NCBI RefSeq assembly: GCF_030269925.1
Contig: NC_085111.1
Location: 7,990,142-8,054,141 of the forward strand
Reading direction: 5' to 3'
DNA: 64,000 nucleotides
Source of the DNA: Bombyx mori
Lineage: Eukaryota > Arthropoda > Insecta > Lepidoptera > Bombycidae
Each line of letters begins with the position of its first letter. Within the stretch, counting starts at the first letter, position 1. Under the pieces are notes generated by a model. The model was not told where the DNA came from. It made no database searches and was given only the letters and a program-made list of their open reading frames with translations. This document shows, piece by piece, positions 11,601 through 23,180 of the stretch. The translations under genes and the position numbers were made by a program.

Positions 11601-13101
11601 TTTTTTTTTTTTTTTTGTCAGGAGGAAATCGCCGGACTTCCGCCCTCCACTGGGGATGGAGGGCGGGGCATGTCAGAGTCGAACTGACTAAAACCTCCTG
11701 TCGCTCAACAACCAACGTCCAAACCTCGCATGAGACAGAACTCATGAAGAGGTAGAGGGAGGAAAGTGAAGCGTTTAGTGCGGAGCACATCTCTCCCATC
11801 ACCCTCCCCCTCGGGACGCCGGACCGGCGGTCGTCGGCGCCACGACCACCAGCCCTCTCGGTCGGCAGGCTATCCGAAGCCCGCCGAGATGGCGCCGGTT
11901 AGAGTGAGCTATCCTACGGAATACCCCGCTGGACCAGAACCAGCTTGAGTCGAGGATAGCCGGCCTTCCATCACCCGGATGCTCTTGCGTAAAACGCGTG
12001 CAGAGCAGCTTGCACGTCGTCTTCTTAGGCCCTCCTCGCCGGTCCCCAGACCGACATGTGAGGGTTACCCGAAACACTTAGAGGGCTAGGGCTTGGGCGA
12101 GATCCGCCTCCCTGGCCCCCGCTCGACGGCGGCGGGATTGTGCGTCTCTCACGCGCCCCGCCGCCTCCTTCTGCGAGATGGTGCACTCGCAGAAGTCGAG
12201 CATCGCCTTCCACGACTCGTCGTCGCCGCGCATCGATGCCACAACACTCGGCAACGACAAGTCGTTTCCTAGTTTTGCGACGAGGACACGGCGCCACCCC
12301 TCCCATGCGGGACAGGCAACGAGCGTGTGCTTCGCCGTGTCCAAGTCGCAACCACAATGGTGGCACTCTGCCGTCGGCTCGGCTCCGATCCGGTGCAGGA
12401 ACTCACCGAAGCAACCATGCCCAGTGAGCACCTGCGTGAGCCGGAAAGTGAGGCGTCCTCTGTCACGATTCACCCAATCCACAAGGACCGGGCGAATCGC
12501 CTCGACGTTCCTACGACCGGCCGAAGGATCAGCCAGCCGTCTGGACCATGACTCCAGCACGGACCGCCGAGATTGGGCCCTCCGCGCTCTGACCACACTG
12601 GGGCTGGGACGCGCCACGCCCTGGGCACGAAGGTCAGCCCGCCACTGATAGTCAGCAGCGAGCGCCTCCGCTTCCAGAATCCAAGGCGGCGTCCCAGCCA
12701 GTACACACGCCGCCTCAAAGGAGATGGTGCGATAACCACGGATGACCCTGACCGCGATGGTGCGTTGCGGCCGTTGCAGCAGCTTCGCCACCCCCGCGGC
12801 CAGGGACTGGCCCCACACAGGTATAGGGCCCCGTATAGGGCCATTGATCGCTCCACCCCCGTATAGAGACGGCGCGTCACCTGGTCAGGCCCCCCGACGT
12901 TGGGCAGAAGCCGGCTTAACGAGCCGGCCACCCCCAACAAACGAGGGACTAGGTTCTGAAAGTGAGCACGGAAGGTCCAACGACTGTCCAGGATGAGGCC
13001 GAGGTACTTCAACTGCACCCCGACCCCGATACGGACGCCTCCAACCACGATATGGGCATCGACAGGTGGCACTCTCCGGTGCCAGTGGAACCACATGGCC
13101 T
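11601..13101 (-). mobile_element. R1-clade LINE, 5'-truncated copy inside the mariner relic
   Basis: On the minus strand the element runs from late reverse transcriptase sequence (starting near AMWFH at 13096) through the C-terminal region to a 3' UTR and a poly-A tail (T run at 11601-11616). Coding remnants span 12078-13096 in two frames joined by a frameshift near 12820-12850, where a 'gccccgtataggg'-type segment is disturbed. The C-terminus keeps an intact C-x2-C..D..H...C zinc-knuckle-like motif (CHHC...TAKHTLVACPAWEGW) and ends at 12078. A 12-bp target-site duplication flanks it. It is closely similar to the larger copy at 34750-37787. Confidence 0.9.
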
Positions 13102-13113
13102 ATAGGAGTAGTT
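13102..13113. repeat. Target-site duplication, right copy (ataggagtagtt)
   Basis: Pairs with 11589-11600. The interrupted mariner frame resumes after it. Confidence 0.88.
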
Positions 13114-13731
13114 GAGAACTTGCTAGAACGAGTCAATTCTAACCCAACATTGATAAAAGGCAAAGTAACTGGTGATAAGATGTAGATTTACGAGTTTGAC
13201 ATACAAAAGTTAACTAACAAGCTTCGGAGTGGTGTCTTTCCGCTGAATTGAAACTGGAAAAACCATGCCAAAGTCGATGAAAAGTCAAAGTCATGTTGAC
13301 TGTTTTTTTATTATCACGATGTTGTGTACTCGGAATTCTTTTCAGAAGGTTTAACAGTTAATAAAGAATTTTATTTTTTTAGAGGGCAAATTTGATGAAA
13401 AGGCCAAATTGATGGAAAGAAAATTCATAAGTTTTGCACCACGATAATGTACGTGTATTCGCACAAGGTCATCACTGTAAACGAATTTTTGACCAAGAAC
13501 TCAACAAATACCATGGTGCAACAACCTCATTCACTAGATATGGCTTCAGCCGACTTCTTTCTTTTTTCCGTCATTCGGTAGACGGCATAAAGGAGAATTC
13601 GCGGCGTGAACTGAACTCAAATCCGAAAAACCATTTCAAGATGTTTTGATGATTGACTTACTCTTGGAATTAAGTACATAACTTCTGAAGGAGCACAATT
13701 TAAATCTGATAAAATAAATTTGGATGAATAA

Positions 13732-14836
13732 CAAACATTTTGTGTATTACTGATCTTTTCTTTGTACTTTCATGATAGAGTAGTATGTAGATATACGTTG
13801 TAACAAAGCCAAATATAATATTTTTGTAAATGTATTTTATAAAGAAATGAAAATGACCGATGCATGTCATGAAACAAAGGTTCCGTGGCATGAAATGTCA
13901 AAGCTCGCGTGACTTGTGATTTTGGTTTACTGTGGATAAAGCGAGTAAAGGACAAAACAAAATAATGAACAGAAAAAAATACAAAACATACATTTAGCTG
14001 ATTTATTAACCAAACTAATTTTTATCCAATAAATCATGTCAACTATCTACTTAGTTATCGTTTTTTTATTTTCATTTCAATCAGCAATTCATTAGGTCAT
14101 TTAACGCCAAATTACTTATAGTAAGTAAACATTTATTAGTGCTATTTTTTCTTTGCTAATGTTGTTAATGATTAAGTTAACAATAATTTGATTAAATTAG
14201 TTACCTTTTCGACAACCACAATTAAAGTTAATCTGTAATCAAGTCATAGGATAAAGTTCGAGTTAGAACAGCAATGCAACTTCCAAACTATTAAGGCAAG
14301 TAAACAACAAGTAAAAACAAAAACAAACGCTTCAATGAGCCTTCTTTACTCTAAGTAGCTGCACGTCAGCCGTCTTAAAAAAAAGGTTTGGTTGCTTTTG
14401 TGCTCACAATGAGTAAACACATTATGGGCACGCATGGGCTCCTCATTTCATGAGCAAAAAAATGTTGCTTAACCGTCCTGTCAACTTTTACTAATCCTAC
14501 ATTTCGGGCTAGTAAATTAGCCGTTATTAGACCTCCATTAAAGCTTCTAATTAATCTTAGTTACATGGGTTTCTGTCATTCATAACACGAGAAAATTCTG
14601 GTTTAGGGCTATGAGAATACCAGTATTAGATTGGTTACGTAGCAAACACCTGTACTTTATACATATGTACCGCAGCAATAAAATTTCATATAAACTTTGC
14701 GTATTCCCAAAAGCGACAAAGAAAATATATTGCTTTAGTTCAGCGTTTGGCTGGAATAGGAATAAACGGAAATGTTAGTTTCCGAACTGTTTCCTATCAA
14801 TATTAGAATGATAGCTAATTTTTTTGCACATACTTT
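13732..14836. other. No recognised gene
   Basis: About 1.1 kb of AT-rich DNA without coding or repeat signatures that I recognise. Confidence 0.45.
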
Positions 14837-15271
14837 TTGATTTATTGCTTAGACAGGTGAACGAGCTCACCTAGTGTTAAGTGGTCACCGGAGCCCATAG
14901 ACATCAACAACGTAAACGCCACTACCCACCACGAGATATGAGTTCTGAGTCTCCTTTTTACAGCACGTCTGTCCGACTTTTCAGACCGAAATGCATTACT
15001 GTTTCATTGCAGAAATAGGCAGAGTGGTACCTACCCGAGCGGGCTTACAATATGTCCTACCACCAGTAATTATGCAAATTATACATTTTGCGGGTTTAAT
15101 TTTTATTACACAATGTCATTCCTTCACCCCGGAAGTAATTCGTGAACATTTGCTAAGTACTTATTTCATCAGAAAAATTGGTACCCGCCTGCGGGATTCG
15201 AACACCGGTACAATCGCATCACTGCAATCGATATGCATGCATCGGGCATCTTATCTTTTAGGCCGCGATGA
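14837..15271 (-). repeat. Bm1 SINE, near full length
   Basis: Minus strand has head 'ggcctaaaagataagatgcc', B-box region 'ggtgttcgaatcccgc', linker 'aattttt' and the full tail ending 'aagcaataaat'. A duplication of ~10 bp lies between A and B boxes. The 114-codon plus-strand frame across it is meaningless. Confidence 0.92.
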
Positions 15272-15516
15272 TTTCGTGTTATTTATATGTTTCAAGGGAA
15301 CTTCCTATATTGTAGACCCTGTCATGTTTTTATAACCATGCTGAAAGATCATTCCTAAAAACTTACGCAACTTTCTTAAAACGAATACACCAAAAAATAT
15401 CTATGAGAGAATAAATGCTTCGTGATCGAAAGATTGGATTTAGTTGTTTGTACACTCTTGTAATAATACCCTTGCCTTGAGTGTTAACATAATAACAAAA
15501 GCTTACTTAAACAACA
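15272..15516. other. No recognised gene
   Basis: Short AT-rich spacer. Confidence 0.4.
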
Positions 15517-15790
15517 CTAGATGAGCTTTGCTCGGTTTTTTTTTTGATAACGCCATCTTGTTGTGTCTTTAAAGCGTTAGTTGCCCTCAATTAAGAAAAA
15601 TAATATTTATATTTATATTATTATACGCCAATAGATGTCGGGAAGAGTTGATTATTGAAAACACGAATAAAACAACATTTTCTGAAAATAAATCGCAGCT
15701 AGATCGATTTATCGCCCCCGAAATCCCCTGTATACTAAATTTTATGAAAATCGTTGGAGCCGTTTCCGACATTCAGATTATATATATATT
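15517..15790 (-). mobile_element. Helitron-type non-autonomous element, family E
   Basis: Minus strand ends 'ccgagcaaagctcatctag' directly before T: an imperfect hairpin (gagcaaagctc) just upstream of CTAG, as in Helitron 3' ends. The opposite end lies near 'tctgaatgtcggaaacgg', but its exact first base is unclear. Confidence 0.6.
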
Positions 15791-16585
15791 AATATACAAT
15801 AATTGCTCGTTTTGAGGTATAAGATTAAAAACTTCATAAATTGCCTTTCAGAATTTCTTCTGTTTTGCAAAAAATTGGAAAAAAATTTGAAAATTTATCT
15901 GCATTTAAAAGGTTAATTAAGTTATCTTAACATGATTTTTTGAGCTCTGCTCGTGAAACTGAACTGAACTGAATGTGGGTTACTTAATTAGCACTTTACG
16001 TAATATAAATTAAAGTGAGTCGGCAACTGAATTATGATTGACTGTGTGTTTCTCTGTGTGAGTGAGTTCAACACGTAACCACGTTCAAAGGTGAAGAAAC
16101 CTTTGCGTTGAAGTTAATTAGGTTAGAGCTTCTGTATTAAGTGGCTTGTTGTTGTGAGCTTCCTTAGATTATAATTAACAACGGATTATTTCGTACTGAT
16201 TGACTGAAATTTATCAAAATCTTGCTTGTATCCTTTCCGTTAAAACGATCATAATATCGAAATAACATTTTTCAAGGATTTTATTCCTTTCAATGTAAAT
16301 ATCTTTTTATTCGTGTTTATCCGTTCGTATTCCTGTACAAACTGTTTCCACGTTTATCAATTTGACCTGTAAATAGTTTAAGGTAATTTGGAAAGTTAAT
16401 CTTAATTTTACCCAGGGGAAGCGTGAATAAACACCTCTATAAGCATTTGCACGCTTAAGTTGTGCTATATTATGTGTTATTATACTCAAGTCTTGGTCCC
16501 TGAAATGAATTTTAATAGTATAAAAGTTTGCTTATCAAATAAACGTCGTGAGATTCAGGTTTTTAACGTATTCGAGAACTGGGAT
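15791..16585. other. No recognised gene
   Basis: AT-rich; no support for genes or recognised repeats. Confidence 0.4.
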
Positions 16586-17121
16586 TACTGTAAAAATGCA
16601 TATTTACTTTTGTATTGTAAAGTAAATATGCATTTTTTAATTACTTTTTATTATTTTTAATAATTATTATTTATTATATTATAATACTTTGTGTATTAAT
16701 TGTATGTATATTTACGGAGATATGTATATGTGTATATGTATATGTATATATATATGTGTACGTATATCTATATGTATTTCACTGGAATGGTACACCGCGC
16801 GTAGTTCGTTTCCAAATGATTCTTGTCCACTTGATGGTTGTCTGGAAGAGATCGCTCTTAGCGATAAGACCGCCAATTGCACTTTTTTGTGTGTAATGTA
16901 TGGAACTGTTTATTTGTTTTTTGGTGTACAATAAAGAATACTCTCTCTCTCTCTCACTTTTACGCTTTGTGAGATCGAAGTTTAAATGCATTGTAAATAA
17001 TTGTCAACATCACTTTACAATACAAAAGTAAATATGCATTTTTACAGTACTATGATGCATGCATTAGGCTATGATGTTGACAATTATTTACAAAGCATTT
17101 AGACTTCGATCTCACAAAGCG
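16586..17121. repeat. Composite inverted-repeat (foldback) cluster
   Basis: Three nested inverted repeats. 16592-16610 pairs perfectly with 16619-16637 (19-bp stem, 8-nt loop). 16586-16623 is the exact reverse complement of 17012-17049 (38 nt). 16963-17012 pairs with 17072-17121 (50 nt, two mismatches). The cluster surrounds a LINE 3' end and a (CT)n run. It resembles a foldback or MITE-type DNA element split by the LINE fragment. No transposase or target duplication was identified. Confidence 0.7.
16790..16957 (+). mobile_element. LINE 3' UTR fragment ending in (CT)n
   Basis: Contains 'ctggaagagatcgctcttag', 'cgataagaccgcc' and 'caataaagaatactctctct'. This is a 3' end that I recognise as typical of insect LINEs of the RTE/CR1-related kind, followed by a simple repeat rather than poly-A. 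No coding remains. Confidence 0.55.
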
Positions 17122-17767
17122 ATTGGCACCGTTCACTTCCTGACATCTACAGAACACAATGAGCTGTATACTGCGCGTTGCTTATTAATTCATGTAATAA
17201 AATAAAACATAACTGAAGGATATATAGAACTTTCTTGAAATAAAACTTCCTTGAATTGTATAATTTTGTGTTTGTGTTCTCGGAAGTGAATCTAGTTCAC
17301 GTTCCGTTATCAGCTTGAATGCGGTCTCGTGACTTAAGAATGTTGAGGAGTGCAAAGAGGAATTCCTTCGAAAGCATCCACCCACGGCTTGAAACTATTT
17401 CGGAAATAAAATTCTATAAGTACTACGTTCTATAAATGGTTCGTTTCTTTTTTTCGCAAATAATTAATTTTAAAAAGCAGTTTCTAAAAACGAAACAAAA
17501 AAATATTTAATTGATTCATCTGTTACATATAACATTTAACTTATATTTATTTAGCTACCAGAAACATAGGGAACCATTACACTCAAACCACGATGCTAAA
17601 TTCGAATTCAAGATACTTTACCAACAGTCAAATCCGGATTCCGTCCAACTGTATTCATTAACTAATCAGGAGTTCGTATCGTAGCCTCCGTGTAATAGTT
17701 TTCTGTAAAAGTGAGTCAACAGACATAAGTAGAACTCTTTTTTTTTTTTTTTTTGAAATTTCTCTAT
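17122..17767. other. No recognised gene; poly-T tract
   Basis: Includes a 17-T run near 17739-17755, possibly the A tail of another minus-strand retrocopy. Nothing else recognised. Confidence 0.35.
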
Positions 17768-17875
17768 TTACCTTTTTTTTTATTGCCCTTGTAGGCAGAC
17801 GAGCATACGGTCCACCTGATGGTGAATGGTTACCGTCGCCCATGGACTTCAGCAATGCCAGGGGCAGAGCCAAGC
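17768..17875 (-). mobile_element. LINE 3' end (jockey/CR1-type), truncated
   Basis: Same 3' UTR as 6728-6838: 'cctgatggtgaatggttacc' and 'cccatggacttcagcaatgc' on the plus strand. Joined directly to repeat X. Confidence 0.8.
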
Positions 17876-17879
17876 AGAT

Positions 17880-18130
17880 CCAAACCTGATTGAATTGAGT
17901 GAACTCAGAGACGAAGGGGCAACAAACAACCGGTGTCGTCCTTGATACGTGTTTTCGGATATTCCTGATGCACTCTAGGTGTTTTTAGGCGCTCGTATTA
18001 TCAGCCACCGTTCTCATCGAGCTCGACGTGCAACTTAACCCATGTAGATATAACCCACTGAGCTTATCACCGGATCTTCTCATTTGGCAAGCGATTCCGG
18101 TGATAGATTCAGCGAAGCAACGTTCTTGAT
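17880..18130 (-). repeat. Unnamed dispersed repeat X
   Basis: Reverse complement shows 'gagaagatccggtgataagc', 'aagttgcacgtcgagctcg' and 'agaacggtggctg', matching 49260-49370 in order. Divergent copy. Confidence 0.5.
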
Positions 18131-19755
18131 TTGTGATCATTAGGTTTATGTTTTAATTTATGTTATGTATGTTTTAGTTTAGTTTATGTTTTAATTGTTC
18201 CAATGTGTTTCAAATCACAAGATTGCTAAAAAAAATCCCTTCAATAAGTCCACGCCTAAGTTACATAATCAAAAATGCACACGACTAGCTGGAATAATTT
18301 AGAGAGTTTTTTCTAAAACCTTTATGCTGTATGCTTTTATATGTTTTAGTTGTCTAGATGGGCATCTATAACGATTATTAATATAATCGTGGAAGCACTT
18401 AGACACAATATTACAGATGTCGAAAAGTACTTGTATTCTCTATCAATTCAATTATAATATCAAATATAATATAATAATATTGTTGTTTTCGCTGGAATTT
18501 TATCAAATTAGTTGTGAAAACATTGGCAATACAAGATATCTACTACATAAGGTATCCAAGACAGCGCCACCTAGCGGTTGATTTGAGATTCACGGTTCTC
18601 TCTAAGCCTCTCGAAGTTTTCCAAAGGTTCGGGTTTTTCCTGTACTTTTGAAGTCGACGTTAGCTTCGGAAAATAGATGGCGTTACTATCTCCTAACGGA
18701 ACGCAAATATTTTATATTGTTTCAATTGACTTGAAAATAAGTCCATACCAAAATCTTTACATAAATAACAAACCGATCCTTTTTATTTTCGTTGGAACTA
18801 CTGACGAATAAAGTAGCGATTTTCAATAGAAAATATTTGGAAACAATTTGTTTTTACTTTTACAAGAAGAATATATACAATGAAATAAAAGACAGATTGG
18901 AATACATTTCAGTAAAATTAACTTAAACGGAAAGCTTCAGTAAAACGTTTATATTTTGACCACTGGAACAACTAGTATTACAAAAAAGGCACCTTTTATC
19001 ATGGGAAGTAGCCTAAGTCAGCCGCAGCACCACATATTTATCAGCAACGCCAGAACACAAGTGCGTTTATGTTTTACGTTTGAAAAATATATTATTTTAA
19101 TTTAAAACACTGAAAAAGTCTAAACTATATAGCAAAAAAAGGAAAATAAATTCCGTAGATAAACAGACATGGAATTAGTATAAAACCTTTTATCAATGCG
19201 TATTGAAGATGATTTTTTTATTATCCCTCAATAAATGAACAAATACTGTTAATTATAACACGAACAACGGCTTTAAGTAAATAAAGAACGCAATAATAAA
19301 CGTCTGAATAACAGTTACCTAACAATTAACGTAAGCGCAGTCAGTTCTCAATTATAAGTTCCAGCTCGTTAGTCAAAATGTACAAATCTTTGAAACAAGT
19401 TACACAACATTTGGAGCCGCATGCCACCGTTTCGGCCCACTTTCGGGCTCAGTTCGCACGCCGAAATCGAATCACGAAAAATCGCACTCCTCTGTGGCGT
19501 GTCGCAAATATTTCATCATTTAAAAATTCCTCGTAGTTTGACTGTGAGTTGATTTAATTGAAACATTTATTCTTTGTGTAAGTCCTTCCTCAATAATATT
19601 ATTATATTTACGTCAATGAGATACGAAATTATATATAATGAACAGGTCTTTATGGTTTTTATTTTCTTATATTTTCATAATAGCTATGTGATAGATGAAA
19701 AAAAAAGTTTTTCACCAGGAAAAAGATACATACGCTCATCTGGCCCCAAACCAGT
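18131..19755. other. No recognised gene
   Basis: About 1.6 kb without a supported gene. Moderately GC-rich patches at 18555-18700 and 19395-19500 are not identified and could be unique regulatory DNA or old repeats. Confidence 0.4.
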
Positions 19756-20036
19756 ATTCCTTTTTTTCTTTTTTTTATTGCTTAGCTGTGTGGACGAGCT
19801 CACAGCCCACCAGATGTTAAGTGGTTACTGGAGCCCATAGACATCTACAACGTAAATGCGCCACCCACATTGAGATATAAGTTCTAAGGTCTCAAGTATA
19901 GTTACCTATATAGTACCTACCCGCGCGGACTCACAAGAGGTCCTACCACCAGTAATTACGCAAATTATAATTTTGCGGGTTTGATTTTTATTACACGATG
20001 TTATTCCTTCACCGTGGAAGTCAATCTTGAATCCCT
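19756..20036 (-). repeat. Bm1 SINE, truncated with internal deletion
   Basis: Tail is intact up to 'ctcaagtatagttac', then jumps to 'tacctacccgcgcgg', losing ~70 bp. Sequence upstream of the tail ('ttttgcgggtttgatttt') is kept but the tRNA head is missing. Confidence 0.88.
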
Positions 20037-20096
20037 GTACTATGGAAACCAGTGATAAATTTATATATTTATAATAGGTTTAATATATATAGATTA

Positions 20097-20222
20097 TTAA
20101 ACACCCAGACAAGAGCAAACAAACCTGATGATCACACGAATGTTTGTCCCACGTGAGAATCGAACCCGTGACCCTCATCCCAGCAGTCAGGGGCAGTAAC
20201 TACTACACCACCGAGTCGATCT
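20097..20222 (-). repeat. Second tRNA-derived SINE (non-Bm1)
   Basis: Minus strand reads 'gactcggtggtgtagtagtt' (A-box type) and about 45 bases on 'cgggttcgattctcacgtgg' (B-box type), then 'caaacattcgtgtgatcatc'. This is a Pol III promoter layout with a lepidopteran SINE-like body, clearly different from Bm1. I see only one copy. Confidence 0.6.
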
Positions 20223-20237
20223 TTTTTTTTCATTTTG

Positions 20238-20428
20238 TCGTTCAGGGCAAAGTAGAAGGCACCAGACAGCGTGGAAGGTTGCCCATGCGATGGACGGACC
20301 AAGTCAAGCCGGCAGTTACAGGCTGTTTGCACGAGTGCACTAGACCCGCCACAAGCCGGGAGTAGTGGCGATTGCTCGTGAGTCGCATAACATCTGCCCA
20401 CAGCAATAATACTGAATGACAACAACGA
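20238..20428 (+). pseudogene. LINE reverse transcriptase C-terminal fragment (RTE-like)
   Basis: Translates to GKVEGTRQRGRLPMRWTDQV and then LHECTR....SRE, an internal stop, W..LVSRITSA. The G.R.RGR.P.RW.D.. motif followed by W..L is usual at the C-terminus of RTE-group and related LINE proteins. Only ~60 codons remain with one stop. It directly abuts the SINE at 20097-20222, which is in the opposite orientation. Confidence 0.6.
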
Positions 20429-20829
20429 CAGCTCTGAAGAGTGATATGACAAAGGGAAGCCTATATATAAATCGTTTTAGCAAGTTACGTCGGTCGGCAT
20501 TGGCTCAGATTTCCCGTTCTATCGGCAGGCCACAATCCGGTGAGCAAAGAGCCAGTATATCAGTCAACGTCAGAGATCCACTTTAATTGTACCTAATTTA
20601 TTATTGCTCTACCTATAATCAGGGTTCTATCTGTTTCGATTCGGACGAAAAGATTTAAAAGTAAGATTCAAAAGTTGATAATACGCTATTATTATCTCTG
20701 AACCGGGATTAGCCTCATCGATGTGTGTAGTTAAAACACACATTTTAGACAAGAATAAGTGCAACTTTGCGGGTCAGATTAAGGGCATGCACGGGTGAAC
20801 ATCACCGTTTGCCGCGGAGCATTCATGTC
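20429..20829. other. No recognised gene
   Basis: Nothing supported. Confidence 0.4.
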
Positions 20830-20939
20830 GGTTTAAAGGTCGGGATAGCCGCTCCAATACACCGCATGTCCCAAGATAGTGTTACACTATTCATGTTCTG
20901 GTGTCAATGGACTCCGTAACCACACTAAGCAATAAAAAC
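20830..20939 (+). repeat. Degenerate Bm1-type SINE tail
   Basis: Weak match: 'cggtttaaaggtcgggatag', 'gtgtcaatggactccgtaac' and a terminal caataaaa. Old copy with deletions. Confidence 0.5.
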
Positions 20940-21095
20940 CTAAAGACTTCGAATGCTAAGAATCGTTTATAAAGGTAATGAGTGCTAACAGAAACCGAAT
21001 ATGGAGCAATTGGTATAGTAGTTACGGTATTAGCGACTCGACCGATGGGTCGATTTACACCTGCCTATTTCGGTTTCGTGCCCAATAATCGCGAT

Positions 21096-21108
21096 AGCAA
21101 TAACTACA
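21096..21108. repeat. Target-site duplication, left (agcaataactaca)
   Basis: Exact 13-mer repeated at 21503-21515 around the R1-clade fragment. Confidence 0.9.
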
Positions 21109-21502
21109 CATGTCGGTTTGGGGACCGGCGAGGGGGGCCTAAGAAGACGACGTGCAAGCTGTACTGCACGCGTTTTACGCAAGAGCATCCGGGTGATAAA
21201 AGCGGGGTATACTATGGGATAACTCGTTCTAACCGGCGCCATCTAGGCGGGCTTCGGATAACCTGCCGACCGAGAGGGCTGGTGGTTGTGGCGCCGAAGA
21301 TCGCCGGTCCGGCGTCCTGAGGGGGAGGGTGATGGGAGAGATGTGCTCCGCACTAGACACTACACTTTTCCTCCTTTGCCTTTTCATGAGTTATATCTCA
21401 TGCAAGGTTCGGATGTGGGTTGTTGAGCCATAGGAGGTTTTTAGTCGGTTCGACTCCGACATGCAACGCCCGCCATTCCCAGGAAAAAAAAAACAAGAAA
21501 TA
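21109..21502 (+). mobile_element. R1-clade LINE, 3' UTR-only copy
   Basis: Begins within the 3' UTR at 'catgtcggtttggggaccgg' and runs to 'ggaaaaaaaaaacaagaaat'. It aligns with 37259-37704 but lacks ~34 bp near 21197 and part of the last GC-rich block. 13-bp target duplications flank it. A 112-codon frame crossing it is not a gene. The tail is short and A-rich. Confidence 0.9.
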
Positions 21503-21515
21503 AGCAATAACTACA
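21503..21515. repeat. Target-site duplication, right (agcaataactaca)
   Basis: Pairs with 21096-21108. Confidence 0.9.
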
Positions 21516-22970
21516 GTTTTGTAATACAGCGATATCAAAGCAGTGGGTGTAAAACGAATATTTCATACTTATTGTTATTAATGTCTAAATTCAAGTCTCA
21601 TAGTAAGTACCTACTATTATCATAAGTGCTGTTCATTTGAGCAAATTCGGGTGGACGTCATACCAGCGATGTCATTGCCCGTTAATTTTTCACGACGCTT
21701 TATTTGAAACACGGACGTTTTATTAACGGGAATTATTTTGTTAAAATTATATTTTTGTTATCGAATATCAAACAAAAATATTTTTAGCCACAAAACGAAA
21801 CCTTTAGAGCTCTATTCAAAGCCACGAAATTTGTATTTCCATATTCAGGGATTTGCGTTGTGTTTCGGCAAAATCTTTTTCATACATCCTCCATACATCA
21901 AGATGTTTTTGTATGTGTTTTGTTTGACGCTCTCTTAGGAACCGCTCGCGAATTTTACCACAAATATTCAAGGTACAGTGAGCATATTGGATATTTCAAG
22001 CTGAATACAAACAATGCTGAAACTCAGGTTTTTCTAATTGTTTTCCCATGATATGTTCAATTTGAAAAATCACCTCATAAGATCAATGATTGTGGTTCTC
22101 AGATTTCAACAAACAATTTTAATACTAGTTCTAAGCATAAATTAGCATAAATCCTATTTTTTTAATTACGTTGACAACATATCGTCAAAACAGTGATAAA
22201 GAAGGATCGTGGGAATAAATGGCGTGAACAATATGGATCTGGCGAAGAAGGAAATGAATACCTGATATAGCCGCTGGCAGAGATGTGAGGAATAAAATAA
22301 GTTATGGAATGATATCAGATAAAACCTGGATGGAGTATAAAACCAAGGAAATGATCATGAAATATTATCTTTTTATATGGACTATATAAGTATGAATATA
22401 TGGGTACAGCTAAGTCAAGCGATGACTCATTTTAATACACAAGTAATATCTCCTAATAATATATGAGTTGTAATTTCTTGGCAAATACTAACGTCCATTT
22501 GAGTTCAGTAATTGGGAACGGGATAAGCTTCACCAAACACAAGCGGGGTATATCGACTAATTCCGGCTCTGTCCGTCAATATTGACTCGTCCAAAATTTA
22601 CTCTTCCCTAATACCTACTCAGAAAACAGATTTGTTAGAGGACACACTCATCCAATAAAGTCCGAAAGGGTTTTCAACGTTCATTTTTCAGGGCCCATAA
22701 AATATGTCGTGAGCGAAGCGGCCTATATCAGAATTTGATCTTTATTTAATGTTTCAGTTAACAACAACGTAAAGCCTATATATATAATCTTTGTTTACAA
22801 TATAGTACTGGGTATTCTGTAAGCTTAAAAAAACATATTGTAAAATGTAAGCCTAAAAAGTAACTGGCTATGGTGCAAAGGGAGGTGAGTGATCATTGAT
22901 AATCAATCAAGTGACATGGCACGACACGTCTATGACACGAATTCAAAGTTTATATGATTTTATTGTAGTA
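21516..22970. other. No recognised gene
   Basis: About 1.45 kb of AT-rich DNA. Several 60-80 codon frames have no domain, GC3 rise or splice context. Confidence 0.45.
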
Positions 22971-23180
22971 CTAGCCGTACTCGCCCGCTTCGCTTGGCAT
23001 TTAAAATTAACATTATTATTTATTGTTATTATTATTAGGGAGTCAAACACTCATATAAATATTAGCCTATCCATTTTCTACATGGATACCAAGTTTCAAG
23101 TCAATCGGATGCATGGTTCAGTAGTTATAACGGAACATCCGTAAAAACCACTGTAGATTTATATACTAGTATAGATATAG
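22971..23180 (-). mobile_element. Helitron-type non-autonomous element, family B
   Basis: Minus strand begins near 'tctatatctatactag', contains 'ggtttttacggatgttccgt' and ends 'cgaagcgggcgagtacggctag' type sequence with CTAG. A plus-strand relative lies at 25510-25787. Confidence 0.68.

Larger units (their letters stand above)
11255..13731 (+). pseudogene. Mariner transposase relic, interrupted by an R1-clade LINE
   Basis: Two coding remnants flank the insertion at 11601-13101. The left part reads in shifting frames through an EWYKVF..GRD..EDL segment, then GRPSTS and a VNEIV.ENPHSSLREIA helix-turn-helix-like stretch. The right part shows VTGDK, KSC.LFF.Y.DVVYSEFF-type sequence, HHDNV, IKENSRRELN and a final DKINLDE followed by a stop at 13729. 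These are landmarks of an irritans-type mariner transposase, which catalyses cut-and-paste at TA dinucleotides with a DD34D triad. Multiple stops and frameshifts make it non-functional. Terminal inverted repeats were not identified. Confidence 0.8.

Noticed and set aside
11766..12866. Several arginine- and proline-rich plus-strand frames
   Set aside because: They are antisense shadows of the R1-clade C-terminal coding region and 3' UTR.
14991..15335. 114-codon plus frame
   Set aside because: Lies on the antisense strand of a near full-length Bm1 SINE.
20982..21320. 112-codon plus frame
   Set aside because: Crosses the boundary of the R1-clade 3' UTR insertion, so it is not one gene.
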